From Sternotherus odoratus (lineage: Eukaryota; Chordata; Testudines; Kinosternidae), in assembly GCA_032164245.1 (NCBI GenBank), contig JAVMKO010000043.1, forward strand, positions 434,001 to 498,000: 64,000 nt of DNA. The letters run 5' to 3'. The translations under genes and the position numbers were made by a program. Positions 62,301-64,000 of this stretch are shown here, one piece after another. The notes below the pieces were generated by a model. The model saw only the letters and a list, made by a program, of their open reading frames with translations, was not told the origin of the DNA and did no database searches. Position 1 is the first letter of the stretch; every line of letters starts with the position of its first letter.

Positions 62301-64000
62301 CCGGGCGACCGCCCTGCACCGCCGCTTCTGGAGCTGCCTGCGGCTGGACGGTAAGTGTGGGGGCCCCCCTCCCCCCGGCCGAGCCCCCCAAGGCGCGGTC
62401 CCCCCAGCTCCACCCCCTACCGCACAGGCCCTCCCCCGCCTAGCCCCCTGCCCCACGGTTGTCTCGCTACACAGGCTCCATCTCTTGCAGGGCCGATCTG
62501 GGAGGACTCGAAGCCCCGCGGGCAGCCGGGCCCCACCCCCGGAGGACTCCCCACCAGAGGCGCCCTCGGGGGGCTCCCAGAGCCCCCCCGTCTCCGAGGG
62601 CTCGGTCGAGGACCTCCTGAGGCTGGGAGCCCTTGGCCTCAGCGATGAGGGGGGGGCCGACTCCCCCCAGCTGAGTCCTGACTCCGCCCTGGTGGGCGGG
62701 GCTTCCCCTCCACGGGCGGAGCCTCCAGCTGCAGAGGAGTCAGAGGTAGGTGGAGAGGGAGATGGGAGGTTTTTGGGGGGGGGGTATCCCATGGGGTGGG
62801 GGAGGGGATCTGTTATGGGGGGGGCTTGCACTGGATTCCCTGGGGTGGGGGATGGGAGTAGGCTGGGGATCGGGTGGGGGGGTCTCAGCTCATGGGTCTT
62901 TTCTCTCCCAGGACCCCCCCAGCCTCCTGGAGGAAGCAGCCGCCCTGTTCCCCTCCCCCTCTGTCAGCCTGGGGGTGGAGTTTGCAGACACGGTGAGGCC
63001 CTGACGTGCCCCCCCACCCCCCGATCCTTAATCCTTGGTGCCCCCCACCCCCATCCTTGCCATCCCCTGGCGCCCCCCCCTCAATGATCTGCTTCCCTCT
63101 GTACCCCCTTGTGGGCGAAGTGGGAGTACGGTGTGTGTGCCTCGGTTTCCCCTATGCATTTCTTAAGGATTAGGGGCTGACACTGGAAGCCAGGAGGCGA
63201 CGCCCCCCCCACCCCCCCCTCAAGAGGCATCCCTGATGCTGTGATCTGACCCCAGGTGGGGGAGGGAGGTCAAGTGATACCTCCAGCCTGGGGAAAACAG
63301 ACAAAGGAAAGGACAGAGAGGCTGGAGGGGGGGTGGTCAGTCTGGGTTTGGCTGGGAAGGGCAGAGAGCTCCAGGCAAGCTGTTCTAGCTCTCCGGCCCC
63401 CAAGATGGGTCCAGCCGAGGGCTCCACTCGCTGGCTGGTCTGGGATTAGAAGTCAGCGAATAAACCTGTTTTACTGGCTGGCTGAGAGTCACGTCTGACT
63501 GTGGATCTGGGGTGCAGAACCCATGGGCTCCCCCAGGACCCCGCCCAGGCGGGCTGGCTGGGGGAAGCACACGGAGGGGCAGAAGGTGCTGAATGCTCCG
63601 AGGTCAGACCCAGGAAGGTGGAAGTGGGGACCCCTGAAGCTCCTGGCCTGGGACACAGGCTGTGTACGGAGAAGGGGCCCTTCCCCCGGAGTCCGGTCTG
63701 GCTTCCTAGGGAGCGGTTCAGACCCTCGCCCGGGCGCTCGGGACACCCCTACACCCCATTTTCCAGCTCGCCTCTCTGCCCGCCCCTCGTCACACAAGGG
63801 CAGGAGCCCAGCACTGGGTGCAGCCATTTCCCAGCTGCTAAGCTGGGGTCCCGGACACCTGGGTTCTCCCCTCAGCTCTGGGAGGGGAGTGGGGACTAGT
63901 GGCTAGAACATGGTGGTTGGGAGCCCGGACGCCTGGGTTCGATCCGTCTCTCTCGTCTCTCTGCAGGGGATGCTCTACGCGGTGACCCCCTCTGCCCTGG
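50318..64000 (+). CDS. HDAC6: Histone deacetylase 6 (right end outside the window)
   Basis: Cytoplasmic zinc deacetylase of tubulin, HSP90 and cortactin, also an aggresome adaptor. Exons: 50318-50320 (ATG), 50875-51000, 51164-51252, 51764-51848, 52038-52078, 52996-53091, 53286-53383, 54009-54113, 54479-54547, 54779-54905, 55112-55188, 55847-55906, 56807-56896, 57075-57181, 57267-57334, 57661-57807, 58382-58510, 58847-59016, 59248-59381, 59519-59587, 59955-60149, 60658-60808, 62176-62350, 62491-62745, 62912-62992, 63967 onward. Catalytic domain 1 shows [30 protein letters not shown] and GGYN. Domain 2 shows [37 protein letters not shown] and GGYN, with both His pairs and Tyr kept. The tetradecapeptide (SE14) repeats of human are absent. 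The window ends at [10 protein letters not shown], before the ubiquitin-binding zinc finger. Frame breaks occur near 53014, 55150 (11-bp duplication), 57676, 59014, 60051, 60089, 60774 and 62530. Confidence 0.95.
50440..50820 (+). repeat. Tandem repeat in HDAC6 intron
   Basis: About 13 units of GGGGGCGGGGCTCTTGTCTG, 21-40 bp each. Confidence 0.9.
51285..51550 (+). repeat. C-rich tandem repeat in HDAC6 intron
   Basis: About seven units with CCCCGTCCCAGATCCCCCCC and GGTCCCATGC, starting 30 bases after the donor at 51253. Confidence 0.9.
52100..52975 (+). repeat. Minisatellite filling HDAC6 intron 5
   Basis: About 28 copies of a 28-33 bp unit, GGCTGCGGGTCGGGAGTGGG plus GGCCCCGG. It spans almost the whole intron between a 41-base exon and the next exon. 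Same unit as at 0.72-1.4 kb, opposite strand. Confidence 0.95.
53847..53960 (+). repeat. Dispersed GTGCGGCTGTTCCC motif, two overlapping copies
   Basis: CAGCTCTGGGGTGGGGCAGC is followed by TTACGTGCGGCTGCTCCCCG and AGAGGTGGCCGCATCTCAG. The first part looks like an inverted copy of the second. Confidence 0.55.
54120..54400 (+). repeat. SINE-head array in HDAC6 intron
   Basis: Four near-identical units, GGGGCTGGTGGTTAGAGCAG plus GGACTCCTGGGTTCTCTCC. Confidence 0.88.
54555..54745 (+). repeat. Short GGGTCGGGAGTGAGGGG repeat
   Basis: Six units related to the intron 5 minisatellite, with GCACCGGCAGGGCTGGGGGT. Confidence 0.8.
55005..55075 (+). repeat. Dispersed GTGTGGCCGTTCCCCAGC motif copy
   Basis: Copy in the intron before the exon at 55112. 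Another lies at 56965-57015 and a diverged one at 59155-59215. Confidence 0.55.
55200..55810 (+). repeat. G-rich GGGGAATGGGG repeat region
   Basis: It starts with copies of the dispersed 80-90 bp unit (CCTGTCCCCTCTAGGGGG, GGGGACTGGCTGG) and degenerates into units of GGGGAATGGGGAGCAGGGGG. Confidence 0.8.
55986..56749 (+). mobile_element. LTR-like element, copy 1
   Basis: Begins TGTGACGAAGTGGGAGTACT and ends with GGGACA, contains two AATAAA signals (near 56330 and 56458) and is closely matched over most of its length by the copy at 63110-63745 on the same strand. Flanking five-base words are GCCCC and CCCCC. No coding part is present. I know similar sequence as an abundant turtle LTR; exact family uncertain. 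Confidence 0.7.
57810..58300 (+). repeat. SINE-head array in HDAC6 intron
   Basis: Seven units of 60-75 bp alternating GGTCTAGTGGTTAGAGCAGG and GGACTCCTGGGTTCTCCCC. Confidence 0.88.
58520..58840 (+). repeat. SINE-head array in HDAC6 intron
   Basis: Five units with GGGGTCTGGTGGTCGGAGCG. The last unit abuts the acceptor CTGCCTCCCTCGCAG of the exon at 58847, so the array has reached the splice site. Confidence 0.85.
59610..59890 (+). repeat. Tandem repeat in HDAC6 intron
   Basis: Five units of about 55 bp with GTTGTGGGGGGGTGACAGGG and TCAGCGTGGGGGAGGGGCGG. Confidence 0.9.
60150..60615 (+). repeat. Tandem repeat, 40-45 bp, SINE-head derived
   Basis: About nine units of GGTGAACCCGGATGCCTGGG plus TTCGCCGGCAGGGGCTGGGG. 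The GGATGCCTGGGTTCG core keeps a more intact B box (GGTTCG) than other arrays. Confidence 0.88.
60809..60950 (+). repeat. 33-bp tandem repeat carrying a splice donor
   Basis: The unit GGGGAGGTACGTGAGGG plus GGGGCCTGGGCCTG is repeated from the HDAC6 donor onward. GTACGTGAG recurs at 60842, 60875 and 60908, with a mutated GTACGCTGAG at 60943. The first 33-base steps are in frame and lack stops. Confidence 0.9.
61255..61860. other. AT-rich island in HDAC6 intron
   Basis: About 600 bases of very A/T-rich sequence (ATTTAATATTAAATGTATTT and similar) inside DNA that is otherwise extremely GC-rich. It starts near CACAAGAGTCTTAAGAGTCG and ends near TTTATCTTCCCGG. No coding potential, no terminal repeats that I can fix, and no family recognised. 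Confidence 0.8.
63110..63745 (+). mobile_element. LTR-like element, copy 2, with 5-bp target duplication
   Basis: Begins TGTGGGCGAAGTGGGAGTAC, ends GCTCGGGACA, and is flanked on both sides by CCCCT (63105-63109 and 63746-63750). The direct repeat fits an LTR-type insertion. It lacks about 120 bases present near 56341-56463 of copy 1, including the second AATAAA. The first AATAAA is kept near 63460. Confidence 0.75.
63850..63945 (+). repeat. SINE-head units before the last exon
   Basis: Two diverged copies with GACACCTGGGTTCTCCCC and GGACGCCTGGGTTCGATCC. The second keeps an intact B box (GGTTCGATCC). Confidence 0.7.

Overview
The window looks like vertebrate nuclear DNA from a reptile, most likely a turtle, on a very GC-rich and repeat-rich chromosome segment (microchromosome-like). 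The evidence is spliced genes with GT-AG introns, a CR1-type LINE 3' end, LTR copies that resemble an element I remember as common in turtles, and very many copies of a tRNA/MIR-like SINE head. One 200-base assembly gap lies at 2830-3029.

Seven protein genes are recognisable, in this order: PIM2-like kinase (+, 3.8-5.7 kb, 5' part lost or in the gap), SLC35A2 (+, 8.7-14.1 kb), PQBP1 (-, 18.3-19.9 kb), TIMM17B (+, 21.1-23.2 kb), CDK20 (+, 26.5-31.0 kb), GATA1 (+, 44.5-48.0 kb) and HDAC6 (+, 50.3 kb to beyond the right edge). Six of the seven belong to the block that in humans lies at Xp11.23. PIM2-SLC35A2-PQBP1-TIMM17B keeps the human order and relative strands. GATA1-HDAC6 is inverted relative to that block, CDK20 (human chromosome 9) sits between the two parts, and ERAS and PCSK1N were not found.

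The genes do not form one pathway. They cover survival kinase signalling (PIM2), Golgi UDP-galactose import (SLC35A2), splicing (PQBP1), mitochondrial import (TIMM17B), cilium and cell-cycle control (CDK20), erythroid transcription (GATA1) and tubulin deacetylation/aggresome handling (HDAC6). PQBP1 and TIMM17B share a divergent promoter with seven CACGTG boxes. CDK20 has an RFX-type X-box and an array of ZNF143-like sites upstream. GATA1 is preceded by several paired GATA sites. HDAC6 starts behind five evenly spaced CCAAT boxes.

TIMM17B and CDK20 have intact frames. PIM2, SLC35A2, PQBP1, GATA1 and HDAC6 each carry one or more 1-2 base indels in otherwise conserved exons, mostly in G/C runs, which I read mainly as assembly or sequencing error.

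The rest is mostly tandem repeats (a 1.7 kb array at 6.5-8.2 kb, a 2 kb array at 37.5-39.6 kb, and arrays in many introns), tandem SINE heads on both strands, decayed LINE pieces at 32-33.5 kb, two LTR copies in HDAC6 introns, and an AT-rich island at 61.3-61.9 kb. Several exon-like blocks between CDK20 and GATA1 are unassigned.
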